Shown: positions 1 through 7,502 of the stretch, in pieces | How positions within the stretch are numbered: position 1 is the stretch's first letter | Layout of the letters: each line of letters starts with the position of its first letter | Source of the DNA: Humidesulfovibrio sp. | GTDB taxonomy: Bacteria; Desulfobacterota; Desulfovibrionia; Desulfovibrionales; Desulfovibrionaceae | DNA length: 35,881 nucleotides | NCBI RefSeq assembly: GCF_030689645.1 | Contig: NZ_JAUYFU010000068.1 | Coordinates: forward strand, 1 to 35,881 | Direction of reading: 5' to 3' | Notes under the pieces: generated by a model | Database searches by the model: none | What the model was told of the DNA's origin: nothing | The model's input: only the letters and a program-made list of their open reading frames with translations | Program-made: the position numbers and the translations under genes

Positions 1-845
1 CTCTCAAAACCATCGCGCACCTGCTGCACGAAGTCCGTGTCGCGGCGCGAGGGATCGAAGTAGCGCGGATCACGCATCATCTCTCGCAGGCGCGCTGGGG
101 TCAGGCTCTGGGCTGGGGCGGCATCACGCCCACGCAGACCGGATTCACTCACCAGGGGGGCGACGCGCGCAAAGGCCTGGACCACGCGGGCGTCATCCGC
201 CGCGCCGCTGGCCTCCAAACGCTCCATGAGTTCCTTGCCGCCCAGGGCCAGCACGGCCTTGCGGGCGGCCTCCAGCACGCCTTGCGCCGCTCCGCCATGA
301 ACTTGGCGCAGGGCCACAAGCTCGCGGTCGCGGACTTGCTTCCGCTCGTTCCGGGTCTGCTGATGCTGGTCCAGCAAGGCCTGGACGTTCATGGGCAGGA
401 ACCAGGCATACAGCCCGCCCACCTGAGCATCGGACAAGCCGAGCTCGTGGGCCTTGTCAAGGAAGGCAGCCCGCAGGACCTCGTCCACGCTGAATTCCTC
501 GGGCAGCTCCAGTTCGGGCAGGTGGTAGTCGGCAGGGCTGGCCGGGCACACTTGCCCTTCCGGACAAAGGCCCAGCGAAAGCAGGGAGCCGGACTGATCG
601 GACGCGGCCTCGCCCTTTTTCCCCAACAAACGCTGGGCGTGCACCAGGGCCTTGATGGCCTCGTCCTTGGAGGCGTACTTGGCCAGAGCCGGGTGCTGGC
701 GCAGGGGAATTTGGGCCTCGTTGCCTGCGGCGTCGCGGCCTGGCGCTGTCCAGTCCTCGGGCAGGGTTGCGCGCCAATCGGCTTGAATCTGCCCAGGGGC
801 TGCGGATTCAAAACCTTTTGCGTCGCGTGTGCGGGCATCAAGCAT
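1..845 (-). CDS. Phage scaffold/capsid-assembly-like protein (3' end off the window)
   Basis: An open frame of 281 codons begins at ATG 845 and runs off the left edge without a stop, so the C-terminus is missing. The translation begins MLDARTRDAKGFESAAPG and then carries LPEDW, an ALAKYASKDEAIKALVHAQ helix, LLGKKG, and a segment YHLPELELPEEFSVDEVL followed by KAHELGLSDAQVGGLYAWF. This order (LPEDW, a helix ending in hAQRLLGKkG, then AHELGLSdaQ) is the pattern I know from scaffolding/capsid-assembly proteins of podovirus-type prophages. The middle (residues about 155-200) is rich in charged and Gln residues, as expected of a helical scaffold. It is the third minus-strand phage-type gene here, about 100 nt downstream of a 56-bp repeat that may hold its promoter. 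Seen: frame and motifs. Inferred: the scaffold role. It could be another head-assembly protein. Confidence 0.6.
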   Translation of the reverse strand, partial: MLDARTRDAKGFESAAPGQIQADWRATLPEDWTAPGRDAAGNEAQIPLRQHPALAKYASKDEAIKALVHAQRLLGKKGEAASDQSGSLLSLGLCPEGQVCPASPADYHLPELELPEEFSVDEVLRAAFLDKAHELGLSDAQVGGLYAWFLPMNVQALLDQHQQTRNERKQVRDRELVALRQVHGGAAQGVLEAARKAVLALGGKELMERLEASGAADDARVVQAFARVAPLVSESGLRGRDAAPAQSLTPARLREMMRDPRYFDPSRRDTDFVQQVRDGFE

Positions 846-945
846 GATGGTCTCCTTGTCTTCAGGTGGTGCGGTTACGCCCAAAGCGCGGCCCAGCGCC
901 GGTTCCGGGCAATCTGCGCCAGTATAGCGCCGCGTTTTGGGGCCG

Positions 946-1001
946 GACAAAAATGACCTGTTATTGGCCGCAAAAAGGACAAGAATTCCGTCTTGACAGG
1001 G
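946..1001 (-). repeat. 56-bp element, copy B, upstream of the scaffold-like gene
   Basis: This intergenic block nearly matches 2240-2295. Both begin GACAAAAAT(G/C)ACCTGTTAT and end TTGACAGGG, and both span 56 bp. The first 24 bp match at 22 positions, followed by an identical GCAAAAAG and a less conserved centre. It lies between the stop of one minus-strand gene (1003) and the start of the next (845). The placement suggests a phage promoter or operator reading leftward. The direction is inferred. Confidence 0.7.
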
Positions 1002-1002
1002 T

Positions 1003-1365
1003 TCAGCCGAGATGCAGTTCGGCGGCCTGAAACACGTGCTGGCCAGTAAATCCGAAGAGCCGGGTGAACTTGGGCCAACGGGGGTCGGGAACTTGCCCGT
1101 CCTCAATGCGCAGGCCGACGATGCGCGTCTTTCCCCGGCCCCTGGCCATGCGCTTCAGCTCCTCCATGTCGGCACGCATGGCGCGCACAGTGCTTGGCCC
1201 GAAGCGCAGCACCTCCAGGTGCAGTTCCAGGCAGTCCTGGTGTTCGCCCAAAGCGCCAACCGCGTAAGGTTCGCGCCCGTCTGAGAGCTCGAAGAACCGA
1301 AATCTCGGCTGCGCTGCGAGGCCGCCCAGCGCAGGATGTGCAGACTCAACCATTTGAAGTGCCAT
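1003..1365 (-). CDS. Small GNAT-like phage protein (putative)
   Basis: A 120-residue protein that starts at ATG 1365 behind a GGAGG 9 nt upstream. An alternative ATG at 1353 lacks a ribosome site. The N-terminal half reads as short beta strands. A helix follows (RFGPSTVRAMRADMEELKRM), and the C-terminal segment carries RWPKFTRLFGFTG. The late RW..F.RLFGF pattern resembles the end of GNAT folds, including the acetyltransferase-like internal virion proteins annotated in T7-like prophages. No clear acetyl-CoA pyrophosphate loop is visible, so catalysis is doubtful. Its place between a Bbp19-like and a scaffold-like gene on the same strand supports a phage origin. The GNAT assignment is an inference; 'phage-associated unknown' is the safe label. 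Confidence 0.5.
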   Translation of the reverse strand: MALQMVESAHPALGGLAAQPRFRFFELSDGREPYAVGALGEHQDCLELHLEVLRFGPSTVRAMRADMEELKRMARGRGKTRIVGLRIEDGQVPDPRWPKFTRLFGFTGQHVFQAAELHLG

Positions 1366-1684
1366 AACTGTTCTGCCTCCTTCTGTTCACTTGCTCTTGG
1401 ATGTAGGTGCGACAGCGGTTCGCAGCATTTTGCGAACTACAAAAAAGCTGGCTTTTTTCTGTTGCCAACCGCAAACAACGGGTATATTGAGGGGCGCGTG
1501 AGGGTAATGAACATGCCTGTGCGCGGACGTTCCGTGTACGGGTTACGTTCGTGCCCCTGCTCCCGGACCTGCGGCTCGTTGCTCCAAGCATCAAGCCGAG
1601 GGCAAAGGTTCCCCTGGTGGGACCTCCCGGGGTACGGAATTTCTGTTTAGTGTTGTACCACCACAAATAGAGAGGAAGAATCCC
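1366..1684. other. 319-bp gene-free stretch with hairpins and a long leader
   Basis: No credible coding frame was found on either strand. It holds a 7-bp inverted repeat (GTTCGCA 1418-1424, TGCGAAC 1431-1437), then a perfect AAAAAAGC-TG-GCTTTTTT repeat (1441-1458). A weak promoter candidate for the lipoprotein gene follows (TTGCCA 1462-1467, TATTGA 1485-1490). If that promoter is used, the leader of the lipoprotein mRNA would be about 190 nt. In the usual phage gene order a portal gene would be expected hereabouts, but none is present. Confidence 0.5.
1418..1458. repeat. Tandem inverted repeats (possible operator/terminator)
   Basis: Two adjacent palindromes are visible. The first is GTTCGCA with a 6-nt loop and TGCGAAC (1418-1437). 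The second is AAAAAAGC and GCTTTTTT (1441-1458), which puts an A-tract and a T-tract on both strands. They lie just upstream (in minus-strand terms, after the start side) of the 120-residue phage gene. They could be a repressor operator or a weak bidirectional terminator. Function is unproven. Confidence 0.45.
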
Positions 1685-1906
1685 ATGAAAAAGCTGTTCG
1701 CTGTCATGATCGTTGCTGCCCTGGCCCTTGGCGTTTCTGCTTGCGGCGAGAAGAAGGCCGAAGAGAAGAAGGCTGAGCCCGCTGCTGCCGCCCCGGCCCC
1801 CGCTGCTCCGGCTGCCCCCGCTGAGGCCAAGCCCGCTGACGCCGCTGCCAAGCCCGCTGACGCCGCTGCCGCTCCGGCCGCCCCCGCCGAAGCCAAGAAG
1901 CCCTAA
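1685..1906 (+). CDS. Small Ala/Pro-rich lipoprotein (moron-like)
   Basis: A 73-residue protein starting MKKLFAVMIVAALALGVSAC. The signal peptide ends in a lipobox (VSAC) with lipidation predicted at Cys20. A GEKKAEEKKAE segment follows, then Ala/Pro-rich repeats (AKPADAAAKPADAAAA) ending AEAKKP. AGAGGAAG provides the ribosome site. It is the only plus-strand gene among minus-strand phage-type genes and ends in its own strong terminator, the layout of a phage moron. The last 23 nt of coding sequence and stop (1883-1905) are identical to the end of the OmpH-like lipoprotein gene (33473-33495). That suggests copying of, or descent from, a host lipoprotein. The function is unknown. The mature part looks disordered and would sit on the inner or outer membrane surface. 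Confidence 0.75.
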   Translation: MKKLFAVMIVAALALGVSACGEKKAEEKKAEPAAAAPAPAAPAAPAEAKPADAAAKPADAAAAPAAPAEAKKP

Positions 1907-1926
1907 GGCTTACGTAGAGTTCATTC

Positions 1927-1959
1927 AAGAGGGGGGCCTTCGGGTCCCCCTCTTTTTTT
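1927..1959 (+). terminator. Rho-independent terminator of the small lipoprotein gene
   Basis: A G-rich arm (AAGAGGGGG) pairs across a TTCG tetraloop with CCCCCTCTT, followed by seven T. The stop codon of the convergent Bbp19-like gene (TAA, 1958-1960 read on minus) lies in the T-tract. Confidence 0.85.
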
Positions 1960-2194
1960 ATGCCCCGCCCGGCCCCCTGGCCTCGCCCTGGGCAAAGGCC
2001 TCGCCGTCCAGCATGCGCCGGATGTGCAGCATCAGACTTCGGCGGCCCTCATTGAACGCCGCGCGCTGCGGATCCGGTGAAAAGCTGGTGCCGCGCACAT
2101 AGGCGCGGGCCTCCAGGTCATCCAAAACGGCCCGGCCAGCCTCGTCCTCAAAACATCTCAGGTAGCATTGATGCAAGGTCGTGTTGTCGTGCAT
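1958..2194 (-). CDS. Bbp19-like phage protein
   Basis: A 78-residue protein starting MHDNTTLHQCYLRCFEDEAG at ATG 2194. A perfect AGGAGGA lies 8 nt upstream, so this start is preferred over longer in-frame options reaching 2251. The core reads YLRCFEDEAGRAVLDDLEA, then a run with FSPDP, then FNEGRRSLMLHIRRML. The spaced elements (aromatic-F-G-VLddL, S-pDP, EGrR) are those of the Bbp19 family, short proteins encoded near the terminase/portal genes of podovirus-type prophages. Their role is not established. A 56-bp element lies just upstream (2240-2295). This is the first recognisable phage-type gene at the right side of the fragment, so the prophage boundary may lie between here and about 2310. 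Confidence 0.65.
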   Translation of the reverse strand: MHDNTTLHQCYLRCFEDEAGRAVLDDLEARAYVRGTSFSPDPQRAAFNEGRRSLMLHIRRMLDGEAFAQGEARGPGGA

Positions 2195-2239
2195 GGGTGA
2201 TCCTCCTGCGCGGCAGCATAGCACGGCAAAATCGGCGCA

Positions 2240-2295
2240 GACAAAAATCACCTGTTATCGGCCCGCAAAAAGACATTTTTCCCCTGTTGACAGGG
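2240..2295 (-). repeat. 56-bp element, copy A, upstream of the Bbp19-like gene
   Basis: Near-copy of 946-1001 with the same total length and the same conserved ends. Its right part contains a perfect palindrome CCCTGT-TG-ACAGGG (2282-2295), only partly kept in the other copy. It ends 45 nt before the Bbp19-like start codon. On the minus strand it contains GCCGATAA, a sigma-28-like -10 hexamer region, but copy B has CCAATAA there, so this is probably not the relevant signal. Confidence 0.7.
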
Positions 2296-2310
2296 CGCTG
2301 CGGACAACGC

Positions 2311-2346
2311 AAAACGGCCCGACCCCCATCCACGGGTGCCGGGCCG
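2311..2346 (-). terminator. Terminator of the small secreted-protein gene
   Basis: Read on the minus strand, CGGCCCG pairs with CGGGCCG around an inner ACCC/GGGT stem and is followed by TTTT. It lies 31 nt past the stop of the 2377-2775 gene. Confidence 0.65.
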
Positions 2347-2376
2347 CATACGCGCCATGAGCGCATTCGCCCTTTT

Positions 2377-2775
2377 CTACTTCTTCTTCAGCACCACATG
2401 CACCGCAACGGCCTTTTTGCCCGTGTGCCCGTATTGCAGCTCCATCCCCCCATCCTTGGTGATGTCGCCAATCATATAACCGTCCTCATGGTCGGCAATA
2501 AAAATCTGTCCTCCAGAACTGATGGTGCCGCTGAAGCCCTCGGTTCGTTCTTTCCGCTGCGACACCATCTGGTATGTTTTGCTCCCGTGGAACGCGTTGC
2601 CCTTCTGCTCGGTGATGTTCAGCACAAGCTTGCCGGTGTAGTAACCGCCCTTGCTGTCGTGTACCGTTGGCGCCCCCTCCCAAGTGCCGATAAGATTGGG
2701 GAGATCCGCAGCCGTGGCGACGGCGGCAAAACAGACTACAGCCAACAGGACAATAAGGCTCAGCATACGTTTCAT
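2377..2775 (-). CDS. Small secreted protein, lipocalin/avidin-like beta pattern (unknown)
   Basis: A 132-residue protein with a clear Sec signal peptide (MKRMLSLIVLLAVVCFAAVA, cleavage predicted after TAA/ATAA near residue 22). The mature part opens LPNLIGTWEG and continues with alternating polar/hydrophobic strands (KLVLNITEQKGNAFHGSK, FSGTISSGGQIFIADH, GYMIGDITKDGGMELQYG), ending in KKK. GTWxG near the N-terminus followed by antiparallel strands resembles small periplasmic lipocalin- or avidin-like barrels. No specific family is recognised. The start is supported by GGAGGGG 4 nt upstream. It is a single-gene unit with its own terminator. It abuts the phage fragment and could be either host or cargo. 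Confidence 0.7.
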   Translation of the reverse strand: MKRMLSLIVLLAVVCFAAVATAADLPNLIGTWEGAPTVHDSKGGYYTGKLVLNITEQKGNAFHGSKTYQMVSQRKERTEGFSGTISSGGQIFIADHEDGYMIGDITKDGGMELQYGHTGKKAVAVHVVLKKK

Positions 2776-3020
2776 CGTCCCCTCCGCGTTGTGTATGGAC
2801 TGCTCCTGGAATATCCAGCTCTATTGGCTAACACGCCACACCGTCCTCTGCAATAAATCCTGCTGCGCAGCCGCCTCAAACCTTGCCTTTAACCCTGCAA
2901 TGCCCACAGAACTTCTTGCTGACGCTTGACTTCTTCCCGACACATGACGATTGTGAATTCCGTCACGTTCGTCTGGGTTCCCTCACGCCCCCGCACGGAC
3001 GGAGCACGCAAGGGAAGGAC

Positions 3021-6000
3021 ATGGGCGACAGCACGACCACATGTGGCCAGCCTGGCTACGGATTTGATCAGGCCAGGCCAAGCCGCGCCTACTTTGACCG
3101 CAAGGACTACGACCTCCTGCGCATCGTCTGCGATGTGGTGGATCGAGATGACGCGCCCAGCCACAAAAAGCTCCTCGCCCCGTACATGCACCCCCACGGC
3201 ATCAAGGAGATGGCCGCCTCGCGCGGCCTGCGCATCGCCTACGCCGTCGTCCACCTGCTGGGCTCCCTTGAGACCGGCAAGGCCGAGGACCGCCTTTCGG
3301 CCCTGCGCTCGCTCCACTCAGAGGTGCTGACCACGGCCCAGAGCGGCATGCGCCGCAACACCGCCCGCGTGCTGGTCCAGCTCATGAAGGACATGGTGCG
3401 GGCGCACGGCGACGTCCTGACCCAGCTCATGTTCGCCCGCGACTTCCGGGAGGCCTGCTCTGGCAAGCCTCGGGTCATCCGTCGGCACTTGGCCAGGTAC
3501 CACCTGCTCGAAATGCCAGAGGACCAGAGCCAGATAGCCTTTGACGACCATGTGCATGACGCCAACACCAAGGGCCGCAAGTCTTCCACACATCTGGTGC
3601 TCGACGCCTGGATCAAGGGCATCAAGTCGTTAACCGTTGTGTATTACAATCACGTTCCGCGCGAAGCGGCAGCCGAAATACTCGAAGCCGCGCGCATCCT
3701 GGAAATCAAGGTTCGCATCGGCATCGAGTTCTGCCCGCGCTTTCGCGGACGGTTCCTGAAGCTCATCTGGGTGCCTGGCGGCTTCGCCTCTCCCTCGGAA
3801 TTTCTCGATTTTCTGGCCCAACCCGGCACCACGGCCTTCATGGACGAGGCCCGTGAGGTCTCGCTGTACCACCAGCAATACGTGGCCGATGTTTTTTCCA
3901 TGTTCAACAGCGTGCACCGCCAGATCCTGAACCGCGACTACAATCTTGAGCTTGAGCCTCTGCTCATGGACAAGTTTCGGCGCTTTGTGGGTGCGGGGCA
4001 GGCCTCCCTGCAGCACCTCGGCAAGTTCATCCACGACCGGCTTTTGCCCCAGATGCAGAAGCAGGCGGCCTTCCTGCGCCACGAAATGCTCTCCGCCGCC
4101 GGAACGGAGCGCGACGAGATCCGCCAGCAGTTGAGCCGTTTGGGCAAGCTGGACACGGACGAGATCATCGACCGCTATTTGAGTCCCTTGCGCAACCCCA
4201 CGCTACACAACCCGGACATTCCCACCGACGACCCTGGGGCTCCGGCGCTGCTCCGCCTCTCGCCCCAAGAGCTGACGCAGCGCCTGCAGGACATCCATCC
4301 CATCGGGCGCATCACCTTGAGCCTAGGAAACCTGCGCGTGGAGGAGGTGCTGGAGATCCTTTACGACTGTCGGGGATCCATCACCCACCTTGAAATCGTG
4401 AACATGAAGGACCGCGCACTAGGGCGCGAGATCGATCGCGAGCGCATCACCATCCTCCAAGAAGCGCTGAACACCAGCAACGTCATCAAGCTCAAGAAGC
4501 TCATCCGCGAGATCATCGAGTCAGTCCCTTCGACCAGCATCCGCGACAAGCTGAACGACATTCTTTACGATATCTCCACCCTGCACAGCTGCTACCGCAA
4601 AACGCCGCTGGCCTCATGCATCGGCACAGACTCCACGGGCCAGTCCAGCCGCCTGTTCGGCATGGGCATGGTGGTCAACGACACCCTGCCGTCCAGAGCC
4701 CGGCGCGCTCTGCGCAACCTCCCGGATTCGCTTTCCAAGCGCCTGGACGTACAGGCCGGAGCGCGCAAACGCGTCACCGATCTGCCCGACGATGACCGCG
4801 AACCTGAGCGTGGGGTGCTGCATGCCCTGTCTACCGCCATACCCCGGTTGCGAAACTTCGTGCGTCCGCGCAGCGTCGAGTGGCTTGCCGAGACCTTCCG
4901 CCTCACCCCCGGCCAGCCGGGCAACGTGACTCTTCTGGGCGGCATCCAGCGCGAGCACGGGCCGGAGACCGGCCTGGGCCTTGAGGAGCCGCAACCACGA
5001 GAAAAGCCTCGCAGGCTGCACCCGCGCTACATGAACTCCAGCCTCAAGATCGGGCTTAAAGTCTTGACCGGGTTCATCCCAGCCGCCTTGACCTTCGGCC
5101 TGACCAAGGACTGGTGGGTGCTGGCGTACATGGGCGCCTTCATCTGGTTCGCCATCACCGGGGTGCGCAACATAATCCAGATGGTGCTCGCCACCGGCGG
5201 CATAGGGCGCTCTTCGCTCTTACGCTGGAACGATCTGGTGAGTTGGAACCGGCTGGCGGATTCGCTGCTGTATACGGGCTTTTCAGTGCCGCTGCTGGAC
5301 TATCTCATCAAAACCCAGCTTTTGAACCGCGGTCTGGACATCACCCTCACCACAGCCCCGCTTCTGCTGTACACTGTGATGGCCTTGGCCAACGGCCTGT
5401 ACATAATGACCCACAACATCCTGCGCGGCCTGCCAACCGGCGCGGCGGTGGGAAACCTGTTCCGTTCGGTTCTGTCCATCCCTCTGGCGCTGCTCTTCAG
5501 CGATATCATCGTGCTTCTTCTGCGCGCGAACGGCCACGAAAACGCCGTGCAGATGGTGGAGCCCTGGGCCGCTGTGGTTTCCAAATTCGCCAGCGACTGC
5601 GCTGCCGGTCTCATTGAAGGCCTGGTGGACCGTGCTCAGGCGGCGCGCCTTCGCGCATTGGACTACAAGAGCAAGCTCAACCAGCTCTTCGACACCTTCC
5701 AGCAACTGGAACTGCTCTTTCCCCAAGAGGATGTGCTGGCCCTGCTTGAGTCTCCCAAGCAGTTCATGCTGACCATGAGCTACGAACACAGGGGCCTTGA
5801 AAACATCATAATCGTCAACGCACTAGATTTACAATATTTCTGGATGTACCAACCCCGCGCGCGCATGGTGCTGGCAACTCACCTGCAAGAGATGAGCGTG
5901 GAGGAGCGCAAGGTCTTCCTGCTGTCCCAGTATGTTCTCCTGCGTGAACGCGAGATCAGCCAGTTGTTCTTGGACGGACTGGTTGGGAAGAACTTCGCCC

Positions 6001-6116
6001 GGGCGCTGGCCTTCTACCTCGACACCAGCCGCGAATACCTTGAGGACATCCAGAGCCTGGCCGCCAAACTTGAGATGAAGATGCCCGCCACCGTGCACGC
6101 GCCTGATCACGCCTGA
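3021..6116 (+). CDS. Large membrane protein with PHP-like segment (unknown function)
   Basis: A 1031-residue protein. The chosen start, ATG 3021, follows AGGGAAGGAC; the frame is open back to 2883, but the extra residues look non-coding. Residues 171-240 look like a degenerate PHP (polymerase and histidinol phosphatase) fold: FDDHVHD (H177, H179), then GRKSSTHLVLDAWIKGIKSL, then EAAAEILEAARILEIKVRIGIEF (GIE at 234-236). Long charged helical stretches follow (about 310-500). Five hydrophobic segments lie at about 676-695, 698-716, 745-765, 776-797 and 818-835. The tail is soluble and helical. The usual later PHP metal ligands are not obvious, so it may bind a ligand rather than hydrolyse one. 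It is followed 113 nt later by an acyltransferase gene on the same strand. I do not recognise a named family; the PHP call is an inference. Confidence 0.75.
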   Translation: MGDSTTTCGQPGYGFDQARPSRAYFDRKDYDLLRIVCDVVDRDDAPSHKKLLAPYMHPHGIKEMAASRGLRIAYAVVHLLGSLETGKAEDRLSALRSLHSEVLTTAQSGMRRNTARVLVQLMKDMVRAHGDVLTQLMFARDFREACSGKPRVIRRHLARYHLLEMPEDQSQIAFDDHVHDANTKGRKSSTHLVLDAWIKGIKSLTVVYYNHVPREAAAEILEAARILEIKVRIGIEFCPRFRGRFLKLIWVPGGFASPSEFLDFLAQPGTTAFMDEAREVSLYHQQYVADVFSMFNSVHRQILNRDYNLELEPLLMDKFRRFVGAGQASLQHLGKFIHDRLLPQMQKQAAFLRHEMLSAAGTERDEIRQQLSRLGKLDTDEIIDRYLSPLRNPTLHNPDIPTDDPGAPALLRLSPQELTQRLQDIHPIGRITLSLGNLRVEEVLEILYDCRGSITHLEIVNMKDRALGREIDRERITILQEALNTSNVIKLKKLIREIIESVPSTSIRDKLNDILYDISTLHSCYRKTPLASCIGTDSTGQSSRLFGMGMVVNDTLPSRARRALRNLPDSLSKRLDVQAGARKRVTDLPDDDREPERGVLHALSTAIPRLRNFVRPRSVEWLAETFRLTPGQPGNVTLLGGIQREHGPETGLGLEEPQPREKPRRLHPRYMNSSLKIGLKVLTGFIPAALTFGLTKDWWVLAYMGAFIWFAITGVRNIIQMVLATGGIGRSSLLRWNDLVSWNRLADSLLYTGFSVPLLDYLIKTQLLNRGLDITLTTAPLLLYTVMALANGLYIMTHNILRGLPTGAAVGNLFRSVLSIPLALLFSDIIVLLLRANGHENAVQMVEPWAAVVSKFASDCAAGLIEGLVDRAQAARLRALDYKSKLNQLFDTFQQLELLFPQEDVLALLESPKQFMLTMSYEHRGLENIIIVNALDLQYFWMYQPRARMVLATHLQEMSVEERKVFLLSQYVLLREREISQLFLDGLVGKNFARALAFYLDTSREYLEDIQSLAAKLEMKMPATVHAPDHA

Positions 6117-6229
6117 GTTACGCCAGCGTTACCTGGTCGGCCCCATTCAGACTAGCCAGTAATCTCCTTGCCTCCCCATGCACCATGCATGTATGAAACC
6201 GCACGTCACCATGGCGAGGAGGTACGGCT

Positions 6230-7414
6230 GTGTCGATTCCCGGACTTGACTGCGCGAGGGAATATCCCTTGCTGGGCTTCGGTGCTTCCAGCTTCGCGGT
6301 GCTCATAGTCCTTTGTGCTGTGCCGCGCTTCCGGTGCTGGCTGGGCACGCGCCTGGAGATGCCTCTGCCAAGCACTCGGCAGCACCTCCTGCCTTTGGAC
6401 GCCTTCCGCGGCATTGCCGCCATGTGGGTAGCTCTCTTCCACGCGTGGCAGTGGACCATGCCCGTGTTCCGACAGACTAGCGAGATCCTACCCATCATCA
6501 GCGTTGGTCACTACGGTGTACAGATTTTCGTTGTACTGAGCGGCATGCTCATTTTCCGGTCCTTGCGCTCCCTGCGCGACCTGGACCATTTGCGCGCCTA
6601 CTTCTGGCGCCGCCTCCTGCGCATCTGCCCGTTATACGTGGCCGTTTCCGCAGTCTTTCTTGTCTTGTATCCGCCGGGCTTAAGCGCCAGCATTTCTGAA
6701 ATATTCATGCTGCGCAGCCTCGGATATCCGGCCTTCATGAATCCGCCCGCCTGGAGCGTGTACGTGGAGGTGCTATTCTACCTCGTCATGCCCGCTTTTG
6801 TACTCCTGGCCGCCCGTCGCCCCAGCCTTGCGGCTGGGACCATCGTGATTCTGCTAACCCTGGGTGACCGCTCTGGTGTACGTGAACTGGCCTTATGGAA
6901 GTTCTTCTTTTTGGGGGTCCTCTGCTCCGAGGCCATCGAACGCGCCATGACTTGGCGCTCCGGCTTCGCCCGCGCGCTGCCTTTTTTCCTCGGCACCGGG
7001 CTCGTTTCCCTAGCCGTAGTCTCGTCCCTGCGACCCGGCCTCCTTGGCTACAACGAGCGAGAGTTGACCGTTGGCATCGGCGTTGCGCTTATGCTCCTTG
7101 GCACCGTTGCCACTCCCTGGCTGCGCGCCGCTTTCTCCATTCGACCCTTACGCATCCTGGGTACAATCTCGTACAGCATATACCTCATTCATCCCCTAAT
7201 CCTGGTGCCAAGCTTTGGTCTCAAATTTTCCCACACCACCTCGGAGATTCTGACACGGGGCTATGCACCTGTGCAGCTTCCAGCAGCGGACCTCTTCCTT
7301 GTATATGTTCCCGCCCTGGTATTTTTCTCCTGCTGCACCTTCCTGGCCATCGAGCGCCCCATGCTCCGCCTGCGGCCCACCAGCGAATCGCCTACACTGC
7401 TCAAGACCAGTTGA
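6230..7414 (+). CDS. Acyltransferase-3 family membrane protein (OafA/YrhL-like)
   Basis: A 394-residue integral membrane protein of the acyltransferase-3 family, which moves acetyl or other acyl groups onto surface polysaccharide or lipid sugars. It starts at GTG 6230 behind GAGGAGG. The family signature is clear: LPLDAFRGIAAMWVALFHAW at residues 54-73 (conserved R60, H71), then YGVQIFVVLSGMLIF (95-109) and a YFWRRLLRICPLY segment. About ten hydrophobic segments follow, with a C-terminal SYSIYLIHPLIL motif. There is an extra hydrophobic N-terminal stretch (residues 12-32) before the core. It lies downstream of the large PHP-like membrane protein and may be co-transcribed with it. The substrate cannot be told from sequence. 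Confidence 0.88.
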   Translation: MSIPGLDCAREYPLLGFGASSFAVLIVLCAVPRFRCWLGTRLEMPLPSTRQHLLPLDAFRGIAAMWVALFHAWQWTMPVFRQTSEILPIISVGHYGVQIFVVLSGMLIFRSLRSLRDLDHLRAYFWRRLLRICPLYVAVSAVFLVLYPPGLSASISEIFMLRSLGYPAFMNPPAWSVYVEVLFYLVMPAFVLLAARRPSLAAGTIVILLTLGDRSGVRELALWKFFFLGVLCSEAIERAMTWRSGFARALPFFLGTGLVSLAVVSSLRPGLLGYNERELTVGIGVALMLLGTVATPWLRAAFSIRPLRILGTISYSIYLIHPLILVPSFGLKFSHTTSEILTRGYAPVQLPAADLFLVYVPALVFFSCCTFLAIERPMLRLRPTSESPTLLKTS

Positions 7415-7448
7415 CCTTACGACTCCACAGGCCACACATATAAAGTAT

Positions 7449-7479
7449 AAAGGGCGGTTGCCGAAGCAGCCGCCCTTTT
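7449..7479. terminator. Bidirectional terminator between acyltransferase and aroE
   Basis: The stem AAAGGGCGG(T/C)TGC with CCGCCCTTTT is closed by a small loop. It has T-tracts on both strands and so can serve both convergent genes. Confidence 0.8.
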
Positions 7480-7502
7480 GTCTCGTGTGATGCGAAGGCG
7501 CT

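Noticed and set aside
282-956. Open frame of 224 codons on the plus strand at the left edge
   Set aside because: It is antisense to the scaffold-like gene, which has a good start and phage-type motifs; the plus product is Leu/Gly-rich shadow sequence.
1591-1896. Ala-rich frame on the minus strand
   Set aside because: Mirror image of the Ala/Pro-rich lipoprotein coding strand; it has no ribosome site and no family features.
2287-2295. TTGACA as a -35 box on the plus strand in the 56-bp elements
   Set aside because: No -10 sequence follows at the right distance, and no plus-strand gene starts nearby; the element's neighbours read leftward.
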